From assembly GCA_001795385.1 (NCBI GenBank), contig MGOU01000024.1:1-38278 (forward strand): a stretch of DNA of 38,278 nt, given 5' to 3'. Under the pieces are notes generated by a model. That model did no database searches. It saw only the letters and a list, made by a program, of their open reading frames with translations, and was not told where the DNA came from. This stretch comes from Clostridiales bacterium GWD2_32_19. Its GTDB lineage: Bacteria; Bacillota; Clostridia; Lachnospirales; UBA12420. The translations under genes and the position numbers were made by a program. How positions within the stretch are numbered: the stretch's first letter is position 1; every line of letters starts with the position of its first letter. Below are positions 19,011-26,496 of the stretch, one piece after another.

Positions 19011-19595
19011 CTACTCCCCCATGATGGCATTTAGATAAGCTGTCATGCCGTTTGCTTTCAAGTGCTCTTCCACTTTATAATCAATATTTACAAGCTTTAT
19101 ATCATTATTTTCTGTCAGAAGTCCTATTTCATAAAGGATCCTAAGATAGCTGCTTTTTAACTTTTTTACTGTTGATTCACTAAACTTAGCGACGATATCA
19201 CTCTGCGCCTTCTTAGCATCAAAGAATTTATCTAAATCAACAGACTTTATTGTCATATCACCCAGAATTACCTTTTCCCTAAACACTTCATGCATAAACT
19301 CGAATACCAATCTGTCTGTTCTCATAATCCCTATAAATACAAGCACCTTAGATGTTGTTATGTCCGACTCTGCTATCGCTTTGACTAGATTATCGTCAAA
19401 CACACTCAGCCTTCGATATGCCGTATTCATTACCCCATTTGCTCTGTCAGCTGATGGTACTTGATATATATTATCATTGATTGCCTTTGACTTAATTTCA
19501 TCTTTACTTACACCTGCAACCATTAACTTTGCAGTTTGTTTGGTCTCTGTATATAAAAACGGTCTTGAAACCATTCCCCCACTATATTCTAACAT
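19011..19595 (-). CDS. brxA: BREX protein BrxA (DUF1819)
   Basis: BrxA is the first gene of the type 1 operon, a small DUF1819 protein that in other bacteria binds DNA; its exact role is open. This 194-aa protein has the family pattern: YSGGMVSRPFLYTETKQTAKL near the start, a run of helices, and a winged-helix-like middle (ILGDMTIKSVDLDKFFD). AGGAGG sits eight bases before the ATG, and a near-consensus promoter lies about 40 bp upstream. Confidence 0.93.
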   Translation of the reverse strand: MLEYSGGMVSRPFLYTETKQTAKLMVAGVSKDEIKSKAINDNIYQVPSADRANGVMNTAYRRLSVFDDNLVKAIAESDITTSKVLVFIGIMRTDRLVFEFMHEVFREKVILGDMTIKSVDLDKFFDAKKAQSDIVAKFSESTVKKLKSSYLRILYEIGLLTENNDIKLVNIDYKVEEHLKANGMTAYLNAIMGE

Positions 19596-19633
19596 AAATC
19601 GGTCCTCCTTACTGTATAACTATACCAATTTAT

Positions 19634-19662
19634 ATTATACCCTTATATTCGCCGTTTGACAA
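19634..19662 (-). promoter_or_regulatory. promoter of the BREX operon
   Basis: Minus strand: TTGTCA (19657-19662), 17 bp, TATAAT (19634-19639). Transcription would begin near 19627, about 32 nt before the brxA ATG. It lies in the 105-bp gap after the NERD gene. I see no terminator in that gap, so readthrough from the NERD gene into BREX is also possible. Confidence 0.75.
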
Positions 19663-19700
19663 TCTTTTTACCCAAATTTGTCAACTTTTCTGCCATATAT

Positions 19701-20789
19701 TTAATATTTTGCCAACACCAGTTTTATCTCCAAATATCCTATCCCCACTGGCACCGCATCCTTTATCGCCTTAAGCTTATCCCGTCCAACTTTTGATATC
19801 GCATCCATCACCAGTTTTTCATGTTCCTCCGTAATCATTTCCCGTATGTCCATTTCAAATCCTTCTTTATAAGCTTTCACGATATGTTCCTGAACCGTCA
19901 TTGTTTGTAATCCCAATTGCTTTGCAACTGCGTTTTCATCTTTTAGTTCTAAATATAATTTCGTCGTTGTTATATAACTTTTATCTTTCTTAACTACTTT
20001 TGCTGATTTTTCTGGCTGATTCGACATTATCTTACCGTAATGAACACTAGACTTATGTAGAACAATATCATCGATATGCTTTTGTTTTTCTGTATCTGTT
20101 TTGTATGTACATCTTTTTAATGCATAGTACATCTTATCCATCTGTTCTTTACTATAAGCTTCTTTATTCTTACCAACTATACTCCTAACCGTGGCCGTCA
20201 AATCTTGCCTTTGTAGTACAATCGTATTTTTCTTCGTCAGTTTTATCTTCTTGATATTACAACGCTCACTAAATACGATGATTGAATATACACTGTCGCT
20301 TCCTACCTCTAAACACTTCTCCAACCACTTAATATGTGTAGCGTTCTGCCATACCGGGTTATGAAAGCGTTGCTTTCTGTATTTACCGTATGTTGCTGTC
20401 CATTTTTCTTGATTTTCGTTCCCAAATATCCATCCACTATAGTTCTTAGACTCTAACACAAATATACCACTCGCATGAATCAGTACCACATCAATTTCCG
20501 ATGTGCCACCATCTTCCTTTGGTAAATATGCATTGGTTACTATTCTATACTCACCAGTCAGTTTCTCTATCTCTACAAAAGTCAGATACTCCCCATACTT
20601 TCCCCTATCAGATAATACTTCCCAAAGTGTAATCCCAGCCTCAAGTTTATATTTACTTTTGTCAAACTTCAACTTTTCTACGAGTATAAACCAACCTATC
20701 GGCACCAGCATTATAAGTGCATACCACTTGATTAACCATACTGCTATAAAGAATAATCCTATTACCTTCACCATTTCTAACTTTTTCAT
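19701..20789 (-). CDS. membrane-anchored NERD-domain protein with HTH_40-like end
   Basis: I chose the second ATG (20789), six bases after GGGAGG; the first ATG directly abuts the binding site. The 362-aa product starts with a hydrophobic segment at about residues 10-36. A NERD (nuclease-related) domain follows: GEYLT, then SEIDVVL with Asp100 and the core VLESKNYSGW with Glu113 and Lys115, i.e. an intact D...E-x-K. The last 95 residues (TTKLYLELKDENAVAKQLGL, then EHIVKAYKEGF) look like the helix-turn-helix found at the C-terminus of RecQ-type helicases (HTH_40). A DNA-processing enzyme at the membrane is plausible. It lies just upstream of brxA on the same strand, in a typical defence-gene position. 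Confidence 0.85.
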   Translation of the reverse strand: MKKLEMVKVIGLFFIAVWLIKWYALIMLVPIGWFILVEKLKFDKSKYKLEAGITLWEVLSDRGKYGEYLTFVEIEKLTGEYRIVTNAYLPKEDGGTSEIDVVLIHASGIFVLESKNYSGWIFGNENQEKWTATYGKYRKQRFHNPVWQNATHIKWLEKCLEVGSDSVYSIIVFSERCNIKKIKLTKKNTIVLQRQDLTATVRSIVGKNKEAYSKEQMDKMYYALKRCTYKTDTEKQKHIDDIVLHKSSVHYGKIMSNQPEKSAKVVKKDKSYITTTKLYLELKDENAVAKQLGLQTMTVQEHIVKAYKEGFEMDIREMITEEHEKLVMDAISKVGRDKLKAIKDAVPVGIGYLEIKLVLAKY

Positions 20790-20810
20790 ATTCATCCTCC
20801 CGTATGTACT

Positions 20811-20905
20811 AAAAAAATCGTGTGGTTACGCTATATGTTGAACCCAAATTAGACAAATGCTATATTTGTCTTTTCAAGCTTAACTTACGCGTCCCCACAC
20901 GATTT
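20811..20905 (-). promoter_or_regulatory. structured leader RNA or attenuator of the NERD gene
   Basis: Between the NERD promoter and its start codon, the minus-strand RNA can fold compactly. An 11-bp outer stem (20895-20905 with 20815-20825, AAATCGTGTGG/CCACACGATTT) is followed by a 2x2 internal loop and four more pairs (ACGC/GCGU). Inside is a hairpin of eight pairs (AGACAAAT/ATTTGTCT, loop of five), with a possible five-pair stem around it (UUGAA/UUCAA). The 3' side of the outer stem runs into seven U residues. The design is that of an intrinsic terminator placed before the gene, so it could attenuate NERD expression or make a short separate RNA. It matches no riboswitch class I know; a small inverted-repeat element is the alternative. 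Confidence 0.55.
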
Positions 20906-20919
20906 CTACTATTTCCTTT

Positions 20920-20948
20920 ATTATACATAACTTTCCTAGCTTTTTCAA
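20920..20948 (-). promoter_or_regulatory. promoter of the NERD gene and its leader
   Basis: Minus strand: TTGAAA (20943-20948), 17 bp, TATAAT (20920-20925). Predicted transcription start near 20913, about eight bases before the outer stem of the folded leader. This spacing is what makes the leader look like a transcribed structure. Confidence 0.7.
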
Positions 20949-21155
20949 GAGATTTTGACTAAATTCTCCATTATTTATTCACTGCCCTCGTTTCCTACAG
21001 CATGGTTCACCGACCGCTCCCTATGCGCCCATACAAACTGCCATGTCAGCCCATATCTCGTTTCATTCCTCTTCTCCAATATTTGTCCCTCCAGCTGAAC
21101 AAGTCGCCCTTAAATGGATCCTGGCGCGTTCGAATATTTCCCCTTTAATATACAA

Positions 21156-21187
21156 AAGGCAGTGGTATCATTTATATCCACTGCCTT
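21156..21187 (-). terminator. terminator overlapping the 3' end of the 179-aa gene
   Basis: Ten-base-pair stem AAGGCAGTGG/CCACTGCCTT with a 12-nt loop; minus-strand RNA continues into UUUG. The left half is part of the last codons of the gene and the TGA lies in the loop. It closes the three-gene operon. Nothing else recognisable lies between here and the NERD promoter at 20948. Confidence 0.7.
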
Positions 21188-21707
21188 CTCCCACATATTC
21201 TATAGAACCTAATACCTTGCTAATCAAAAGTGTTTCCTTTTGATTTTTCATAAAGTCGACATACTGATTACTCGTTGCACTTTGTCCATCAATCTCATAC
21301 TCTGTTTTTATTGTATCATTATATAAGCACTCATTAGTCTCTTGCTTATATGCTATCATTCTTAACTGCCTTCCTGTAAACTCGTATACGTTATCATAAC
21401 AATAGTCGTATCCCTCTCCAGATCTGCCGCCACATATTTTTATTGCATTAATTCCTGTCTTGATGTCTTTAACGATTCCAAAGCTATATTCCGTCTCATT
21501 TAAACCACCCTGGTTTGAGAAGTCTTTTCCAAAGACTATTGTGTCGAAATTGTATATCCTCATCTTTAAACTATGTTGTTGCTCAGAGAATACTAGCAAA
21601 GCCACTTTATCATCCCCATACACCATAGGTCTAACCAACTTTATTTCACCTATTAAACTATTGACCCCCATAATCATAATTACTACGAATGTGAATGTCC
21701 CATTCAT
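21168..21707 (-). CDS. 179-aa protein with an N-terminal export signal or anchor
   Basis: The N-terminus (MNGTFTFVVIMIMGVNSLIG) is hydrophobic and could be a signal peptide, though it lacks the usual basic residues, so export is tentative. The remaining part is beta-rich with many aromatic and charged residues and a pair of Cys (KICGGRSGEGYDYC) that could form a disulphide outside the cell. No domain is recognised. AGGGGGC precedes the ATG, which follows the 426-aa gene by 12 bp, and the gene ends in a terminator. Confidence 0.7.
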   Translation of the reverse strand: MNGTFTFVVIMIMGVNSLIGEIKLVRPMVYGDDKVALLVFSEQQHSLKMRIYNFDTIVFGKDFSNQGGLNETEYSFGIVKDIKTGINAIKICGGRSGEGYDYCYDNVYEFTGRQLRMIAYKQETNECLYNDTIKTEYEIDGQSATSNQYVDFMKNQKETLLISKVLGSIEYVGEGSGYK

Positions 21708-21719
21708 CTTATGTGCCCC

Positions 21720-23000
21720 CTATTCAGACGATTTCTCTTTTGGTTGAAACATATCTGAATACAGCCACTGAAAATCTTCGTTATTCACAATGTCTTTCCG
21801 GAATACTCTCCGCAGCATTTTTTCACCCATCGCCTGTATAGTTTTTTCTCCTTCCCACAATCTGATTTCACTCATCCTGAGCAAAACTCTCGATAGGTCA
21901 ACATCCTCTGCAATCCCTATATTTTTGCATCCATCAGACCAATCAAGAGCTCTAACTAATAATGCCTTATTGTACTCAGAGTCAAACTCAGGTTCATCTA
22001 TTTTATACGACTCATATCCCCCAACAAAATCAATATCCTCGATTACTTCGCTTAACCCCGAACTATCTTCTGTAATAATGATTACAGAATTCTGGTATGC
22101 AGAAAATTCTTTCAGCTTGTCTGCGAAGTCTTGGCTCAATATCATCTCTTTTCTTACGATTATAACCAAATTTAATTGAGTTCTGTTTTCTAGGTAGCAC
22201 GTTACTATATTGGTTGCTTGTTTGAATGGTTCTGGATTATATGTACCTACTCTTTCTAAGCATTGGTCGACTTCGGTTGCATCTACTATGAATACTTTAT
22301 TTCCCACTAGTACACGCTTATCTAAATCATGTATCGATCTATCCATATCTAAATCTAGTAATGTTGATAGACACACCGCCGCAGTGAGTCCAGTCGCTAC
22401 TTGCGAACAAACGAGTTGGACTTTGGGTATCAGCACTGGGTCTCTATAATTTTCTTGCGCAGTTCTATCCAAAATACTCAGATGTTCTGCTACACCATTT
22501 ACATTTCTCCAATTTTCCGCAATTCTATCGTATGGTGTTGTTGGGATCAGAAAATACTCAGCAATGTCATACCCAATCTTTATTTTCTCTGTTTTAAAGT
22601 GTGGGATAGTAAATTCTGATATTTCATCCTCATCCACCCCAACAACTTCATATTTCTCAACTGCTTCTGCACCACCAAATGTGGCTGCAAATTCTTCCCT
22701 AAGTTTCATATAATCTACTATTTTCTGATCTAACATGACCATAATGCAAGGGTCTAAACCTTCTATTTGTATTAGCTTATCTATGTATTTCCTGCCATAA
22801 CCATGAGAGCTAATGACCGTGGCAATGGTATTAAGCATATTTTCTCGTGTATCCACGCAACTTAATTCGGTTGCAATTACTTTTACCATGTCGGGAAACG
22901 ATAATCTCTCTACCGTTTCTCTTATCACTGATTCTAATTCAATATAACTCATAGGATCATTTTGATCTACTAGCTTGTCTATTATCATTTCCTTGTTCAT
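21720..23000 (-). CDS. 426-aa protein, possibly a degenerate AAA-type ATPase
   Basis: Not recognised with confidence. Around residues 190-345 the order of elements suggests an AAA-like core: LVCSQVATGLTAAVCLS where a P-loop would be, VFIVDATEVDQ like a Walker B strand, a hydrophobic strand LNLVIIVRKEM, and VIIITEDS. The C-terminal part (AEDVDLSRVLLRMSEIRLW, MLRRVFRKDIV) resembles an ATPase lid. However, no GxxxxGK[S/T] is present, so nucleotide binding would be non-standard or lost. Its ATG overlaps the stop of the zinc-finger gene by four bases, so they are translated together. Confidence 0.65.
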   Translation of the reverse strand: MNKEMIIDKLVDQNDPMSYIELESVIRETVERLSFPDMVKVIATELSCVDTRENMLNTIATVISSHGYGRKYIDKLIQIEGLDPCIMVMLDQKIVDYMKLREEFAATFGGAEAVEKYEVVGVDEDEISEFTIPHFKTEKIKIGYDIAEYFLIPTTPYDRIAENWRNVNGVAEHLSILDRTAQENYRDPVLIPKVQLVCSQVATGLTAAVCLSTLLDLDMDRSIHDLDKRVLVGNKVFIVDATEVDQCLERVGTYNPEPFKQATNIVTCYLENRTQLNLVIIVRKEMILSQDFADKLKEFSAYQNSVIIITEDSSGLSEVIEDIDFVGGYESYKIDEPEFDSEYNKALLVRALDWSDGCKNIGIAEDVDLSRVLLRMSEIRLWEGEKTIQAMGEKMLRRVFRKDIVNNEDFQWLYSDMFQPKEKSSE

Positions 23001-24262
23001 TTCGCACTCCTCCCTTTACTTTTTTGTTTTACATGTGGCTTATTGTAACACTCTTTACATATGTATTTGCCATCTACTGCGTACATATCAGGTTTTTCAA
23101 GCACTTTCTCACACACCTTGCACATTGTGTTAAACTCGCCTAGGCAGTCCTCGCAGTATGTATTTCCCAACTCAGATACGTACATTTCTTCATCAAATTC
23201 TTGTCCACATCCATTGCATTTTTTTGTAGTGTTATCCTCTTTAAATTTACAGAAGTTGCTCCACATTTTAACTTGTCTACTATTGTGCTCTTCCGTGCAT
23301 CTTGAAAAGCTGATTTTTAGCATTTCTATCTGCTCTTCTTCCGTATTTGGATTTGTTTCCATCATTTCATGCTTTTCATAGTCCAATGTGTACCCTTCTC
23401 TTTCTACAAAATAAACTTTGATATATGTTACGATTGCGAGCTTGGTTACATCATCCTGGTCTAACTTTGTTTCCGCACTGATTAGAAAATGTTCGTTCTC
23501 CAATGTAATTAGCCTCTGCCCTTCAATACTTTCTCCAAGGCCTTTCCACTTACTTTTAATTTTTTCCGCGAGTGCGGGATAAACGATTAGTTCTCCGCTG
23601 GCTCCCAGACCAGTGCCGAACATCACCGTCATTTCCCTATCCACTTCATTATCTTTCACTTTTTCTTTTAATGTCTCTTGTATTTCTCCTTCATCGTCAT
23701 GTTGTATTTCTACATCTGGATACATATCCCACTCATCTTGTGTTCCGACTCTGCGATATTCCTTTACCTCTTCGATCTCGTCACTCATAGATGGTATCTG
23801 ATAGCTTCTTGCTATCTCGCAAGTGCTAAACTCTACCTCGTCAGTCTCAGGGTAAAAGTCCACCACTAGTTGATCATTTCTCTCGGACGGCTCATCATCT
23901 CTCGCAAATAAGTATGCCGACAACCTATACTGACCCACATCATAGAACCGCAATATGCTGAAATATTTACATTCCCTCTCACCTACTGCCAAATATGGTA
24001 CTATCTTTAACCAAAATTTTTGTATAAGATCATCTGAATAAATATACTTGCTCAGTTCTCCGGTTTGCTTTAATCGATTGGTTGTATCAAATACCAACAG
24101 CTCCCCATCCTCTCCCATCTCTTCTACTGGTAGTTCAGTGTAGCACACTATTTCTTGGTTACACCCATCTTTTCTAAACACAGTTGTTTCTGTTTGTTCA
24201 TCTACATTTCTTTTGATTTTCGCTTTACTACTAACTGCATCATTCTCATTTACAATTTTCAT
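22997..24262 (-). CDS. 421-aa protein with two tandem four-Cys zinc fingers at the C-terminus
   Basis: The first 330 residues are acidic and without a known domain (beta-rich, for example YFSILRFYDVGQYRLSAYLF). The C-terminus carries two treble-clef-like fingers of identical spacing: Cys349/352 and 370/373, then Cys381/384 and 402/405, each CX2C-X17-CX2C, resembling LIM-type halves (CNGCGQEF...CEDC; CKVCEKV...CKEC). A basic tail ends the protein. Such fingers usually bind proteins. AGGAGG is present before the ATG. It is the first gene of a three-gene operon with the ATPase-like and exported proteins. Tandem LIM-like fingers are uncommon in bacteria. Role unknown. Confidence 0.75.
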   Translation of the reverse strand: MKIVNENDAVSSKAKIKRNVDEQTETTVFRKDGCNQEIVCYTELPVEEMGEDGELLVFDTTNRLKQTGELSKYIYSDDLIQKFWLKIVPYLAVGERECKYFSILRFYDVGQYRLSAYLFARDDEPSERNDQLVVDFYPETDEVEFSTCEIARSYQIPSMSDEIEEVKEYRRVGTQDEWDMYPDVEIQHDDEGEIQETLKEKVKDNEVDREMTVMFGTGLGASGELIVYPALAEKIKSKWKGLGESIEGQRLITLENEHFLISAETKLDQDDVTKLAIVTYIKVYFVEREGYTLDYEKHEMMETNPNTEEEQIEMLKISFSRCTEEHNSRQVKMWSNFCKFKEDNTTKKCNGCGQEFDEEMYVSELGNTYCEDCLGEFNTMCKVCEKVLEKPDMYAVDGKYICKECYNKPHVKQKSKGRSAK

Positions 24263-24287
24263 ATTAATCCCTCCTAATTTTAGTTTG

Positions 24288-24304
24288 CAGGGCTGCGTGC
24301 CCTG
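24288..24304. promoter_or_regulatory. 17-bp palindrome in the leader of the three-gene operon
   Basis: CAGGGC, five bases, GCCCTG, located between the promoter and the ribosome binding site. It is GC-rich against an AT-rich background. It could be a repressor operator or a small hairpin in the mRNA. I see no second copy of it in the window. Confidence 0.45.
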
Positions 24305-24345
24305 ATATATTGCTGGTAATTTTTTACAGCTGCTTTACGATCTAC

Positions 24346-24374
24346 AGTATAGCGTGCACAACGGAAGGAGTCAA
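24346..24374 (-). promoter_or_regulatory. promoter of the zinc-finger/ATPase-like/exported operon
   Basis: Minus strand: TTGACT (24369-24374), 17 bp, TATACT (24346-24351). The leader from about 24339 to the ATG at 24262 is about 77 nt and contains the palindrome. Confidence 0.7.
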
Positions 24375-24478
24375 GGCCCCTTTTGAAGTTTTTTGAAATA
24401 TTTTGTAAAATAATAATATTTAGTAGCCTATTTGGCCTATTTTGGTATATATATCCGTATTAATGTTCTAAACAAAAC

Positions 24479-24513
24479 AAAAAAGGTTATTCAATTTCCG
24501 AACAACCTTTTTT
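24479..24513. terminator. terminator after the 154-aa gene
   Basis: Fourteen-position stem with one mismatch (left arm AAAAAAGGTTATTC at 24479-24492, right arm at 24500-24513) and a seven-base loop. Minus-strand RNA ends in a U-run, so it terminates the 154-aa gene; the A/T ends make it potentially bidirectional. Confidence 0.7.
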
Positions 24514-24524
24514 GCTATCCAATA

Positions 24525-24989
24525 TTATGCTTTACCTTCGCCTTTTCTCATTTCGTTATAGAAAGCTCGTCCAGTATTGCACCAGTCCATATATTGGCAC
24601 TTATCTTCGCATTCACTTTGGTCATTTTGCATATAGTCGATGCAATATCTACTTATTTGACTTGTTAAAAATGCGTTGCTTGGTATATCTCCCAACTCGT
24701 AGATTTTGGTAGTATTGATTTTTATCTTATCTATACTTCCCATACTTCCATCTACTACTATAAAGTTATTGGCTACCAACCAACTGAAGAAACTATCTGT
24801 AGACTTTTCTAGAACAATTACCTTATCAAGCGCAATTGTCTTCTCTACCACTATGTATTCTGCCTCTTCATTCCCTTTATGAGTCAATTCTGGAATGAAC
24901 GCCATTACATATACTTCCTCACCCTCGCCATCTGGCAATACAGATAAAAAACCGTACTTACCGTTGTACACAACATAATTTTTTCGCAT
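24525..24989 (-). CDS. 154-aa protein with a Cys-rich tail
   Basis: Start set at the ATG at 24989, eight bases after GGAGG; an upstream in-frame extension has no binding site. The first 100 residues look like a beta-rich fold (KYGFLSVLPDGEGEEVYVMA). The tail has five Cys in a short stretch (CIDYMQ...ECEDKCQYMDWC), which could bind zinc or an iron-sulphur cluster. No family is recognised. It forms a single-gene unit with its own promoter and terminator beside the defence genes. Confidence 0.7.
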   Translation of the reverse strand: MRKNYVVYNGKYGFLSVLPDGEGEEVYVMAFIPELTHKGNEEAEYIVVEKTIALDKVIVLEKSTDSFFSWLVANNFIVVDGSMGSIDKIKINTTKIYELGDIPSNAFLTSQISRYCIDYMQNDQSECEDKCQYMDWCNTGRAFYNEMRKGEGKA

Positions 24990-25057
24990 AAAATTACCTC
25001 CGTATCTATAATATTTATACAAATATATTCGAATAACCGTCATATTTCTCAGCCTTG

Positions 25058-25087
25058 ATTATACTGTATACTAATACATACAGACAA
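25058..25087 (-). promoter_or_regulatory. promoter of the 154-aa gene
   Basis: Minus strand: TTGTCT (25082-25087), 18 bp, TATAAT (25058-25063), leaving a leader of about 60 nt. Spacer one base longer than ideal. Confidence 0.6.
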
Positions 25088-25145
25088 GCCGAAAGAGAAG
25101 CATCCCAGTTTTTTTAAGAAGCCTCCCGATTCTCTTTATTTATCT

Positions 25146-25199
25146 AAAATAGCAAACAAATAAAACTATCTAATATGACAGTTTCGTGTTTGCTATTTT
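25146..25199. terminator. long hairpin, possible bidirectional terminator
   Basis: A 13-bp perfect inverted repeat (AAAATAGCAAACA with TGTTTGCTATTTT) and a 28-base loop that itself holds a five-pair stem (AAACT/AGTTT). It separates the 154-aa gene from the decayed region to its right. Confidence 0.5.
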
Positions 25200-25587
25200 A
25201 TCCCTATTTCTTATTATTCGACAGTATTTCCCCTGCTCCCAATCTCGTATACTTATCATAATATACCGTAACATATGTTCATTTTTCTCTTACTCACCGG
25301 TACCCAAGTTCACTTGACTTCCCTACTCCTCCGTCATTATTGAATGAATATGTCAAGATACCTTCAAGTTCCCAAGAACACCTTAACGCCACCTGCAAAC
25401 TTCCTGATATATCAACAATATCTAACGCCTCTCTATTTCTTATAAAGCATATTTTAACTTACTTTAATATCTCAATGCCCACCCCTATACTTCTGCAATC
25501 ATATGCTTTTATACACTAGTTCCCGGTGCCCCGACTTTACTAATAGCCATAATCTCGTTGTATGTTTATAATAATTTTTTCCAATAA
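25200..25587. other. non-coding stretch with one unexplained open frame
   Basis: No gene with start and ribosome binding site is visible. On the minus strand, about 25305-25460, a frame of roughly 50 codons reads like protein (EALDIVDISGSLQVALRC, then ELEGILTYSFNNDGG) and ends at TGA. It may be a gene remnant of unknown origin. The rest shows nothing recognisable. Confidence 0.3.
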
Positions 25588-25617
25588 AACCGCCCCTTTT
25601 TCAAAAAGGGGGCGGTT
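25588..25617. terminator. GC-rich terminator hairpin after the dinB remnant
   Basis: Stem AACCGCCCC/GGGGCGGTT continuing into an A/T pair run, loop of about five bases; minus-strand RNA continues into UUUUA. It lies just after the small ORF that follows the dinB remnant and probably ended that operon. Confidence 0.65.
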
Positions 25618-25647
25618 AGTCTGTACCATGTTATTCGTTTTCTTTTT

Positions 25648-25710
25648 CTATGGACTAGTTATAGCCGTCACCGGCTCTACTGCCTCAACATATACTTTGC
25701 ACAAATCCAT
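25648..25710 (-). CDS. 20-codon ORF downstream of the dinB remnant
   Basis: An ATG with AGGAGTG in front opens a 20-codon frame (MDLCKVYVEAVEPVTAITSP). A short companion gene often follows Y-family polymerase genes in clostridia, and the strand and order here fit. It is probably the truncated stub of such a gene rather than a functional one. Confidence 0.35.
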   Translation of the reverse strand: MDLCKVYVEAVEPVTAITSP

Positions 25711-25724
25711 CACTCCTAATTATA

Positions 25725-26160
25725 TTACTCAAAATACCCGTGGGGGTGTACTGTATGTTCTTCTCTGGCGTTCAGGATGAGAGAAGTTTGTCCTTGTGCA
25801 TCAGCCCACGCTGTATACTTTAAAATCCAAAGCACCGTCTTATATGATCACTAGTTTTATCAGCCTCCAGATGCTTTTCCATTTGTTCAAAATCAATGGT
25901 CAAGTAAGCTGTTCTGGACATGTATCTATGGCTAGCTCTGAGCATCTGATTCCAATACTCCTGATTGTCTTTGTCCATACATAATGCTCTTTGAACAAAC
26001 GGTAGGCTTCCTCTGCTATTTCCTTTGTTATATTCATCCCGTGGCTAATCTTTCTTTAACTCGTAAAAAAAGAAGTTCATTGTCGCGAATGGATATCTCA
26101 ACCACAATAAACTTGAATCCATTTTCCCGAAGTCTCGGGGTGCGTACAGTGCTGACAACT
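25725..26160 (-). pseudogene. dinB: remnant of a Y-family DNA polymerase IV gene (dinB)
   Basis: Reading the minus strand across three frames recovers consecutive pieces of the C-terminal third of DinB: LRENGFKFIVVEISIRDNEL, then MNITKEIAEEAYRLFKEHYV and IRSIGIRCSELAID, then LTIDFEQMEKH and IRRCFGF, then IQRGLMHKDKLLSS, finally EHTVHPHGYFE and a stop. These match the little-finger domain of Y-family lesion-bypass polymerases. The frames are broken by indels and stops, and the catalytic N-terminal two thirds is absent, so this is a pseudogene. Confidence 0.8.
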
Positions 26161-26239
26161 TTCAAATTAGTTAATATTAAAATTTATCTTTCTGCATTTA
26201 TTTTCTTGAACATACATTAACACTTTTGTATCCATGAAT

Positions 26240-26296
26240 GTAAAAAGCAAACTCCGTCTAGTCTCATTTACAGACTGTACAGAGTTTGCTTTTTAC
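26240..26296. terminator. terminator of the restriction-modification operon
   Basis: A 15-bp perfect inverted repeat (GTAAAAAGCAAACTC at 26240-26254, complement at 26282-26296) with a smaller AGTCT/AGACT stem in the loop. It lies 200 bp after the ATPase/nuclease gene on the minus strand. Between 26161 and 26239 I see nothing. Confidence 0.65.
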
Positions 26297-26357
26297 TTAC
26301 AATTTTATCTCAAAGCATTATAACCCTCATATTTCCTGATAATTACGTTCCCACGAA

Positions 26358-26400
26358 TGCCATATGGTATCTGCATGGAGATATGCAGAAGCAGGGATTT
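26358..26400 (+). pseudogene. short remnant similar to the L,D-transpeptidase gene at 29.8 kb
   Basis: TGCCATATGGTA (26358-26369) is identical to 29839-29850, and the flanks (AATTA before; CTGC, TGG, AGGGATTT after) align with gaps in the same orientation. In the right copy this segment encodes the [14 protein letters not shown] part of a YkuD domain. The left copy has lost about ten bases and then diverges. Confidence 0.5.
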
Positions 26401-26496
26401 TAATTTCTTTCACTTTTTGCCTTAACCCTGATTTTCAAGCCAGTTCAGTCTTGCATATCCATATCATTTTTTTACATTAAAAAAGTCAAGTCAAAA

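Noticed and set aside
19596-20789. A WYL-type BREX regulator (BrxR) upstream of brxA
   Set aside because: The only gene there is the NERD protein; its C-terminal HTH_40-like part is not a WYL or MarR-type regulator.
20811-20905. A tRNA or T-box in the NERD leader (GGGUUCAAC resembles a T-loop)
   Set aside because: No acceptor stem, anticodon arm or CCA pairing in the right places, and the downstream gene is not amino-acid related.
20811-20910. Target-site duplication TACTA around the folded leader, suggesting a MITE
   Set aside because: The five bases lie at unequal distances from the inverted repeat arms, and no second copy is seen; kept only as an alternative.
25100-25140. Imperfect direct repeat AGAAGCATCCC / AGAAGCCTCCC
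   Set aside because: Two short imperfect copies without context; likely chance.
25562-26220. Three plus-strand open frames of 62-78 codons
   Set aside because: They run antisense to the dinB remnant, lack ribosome binding sites and show no protein-like pattern.
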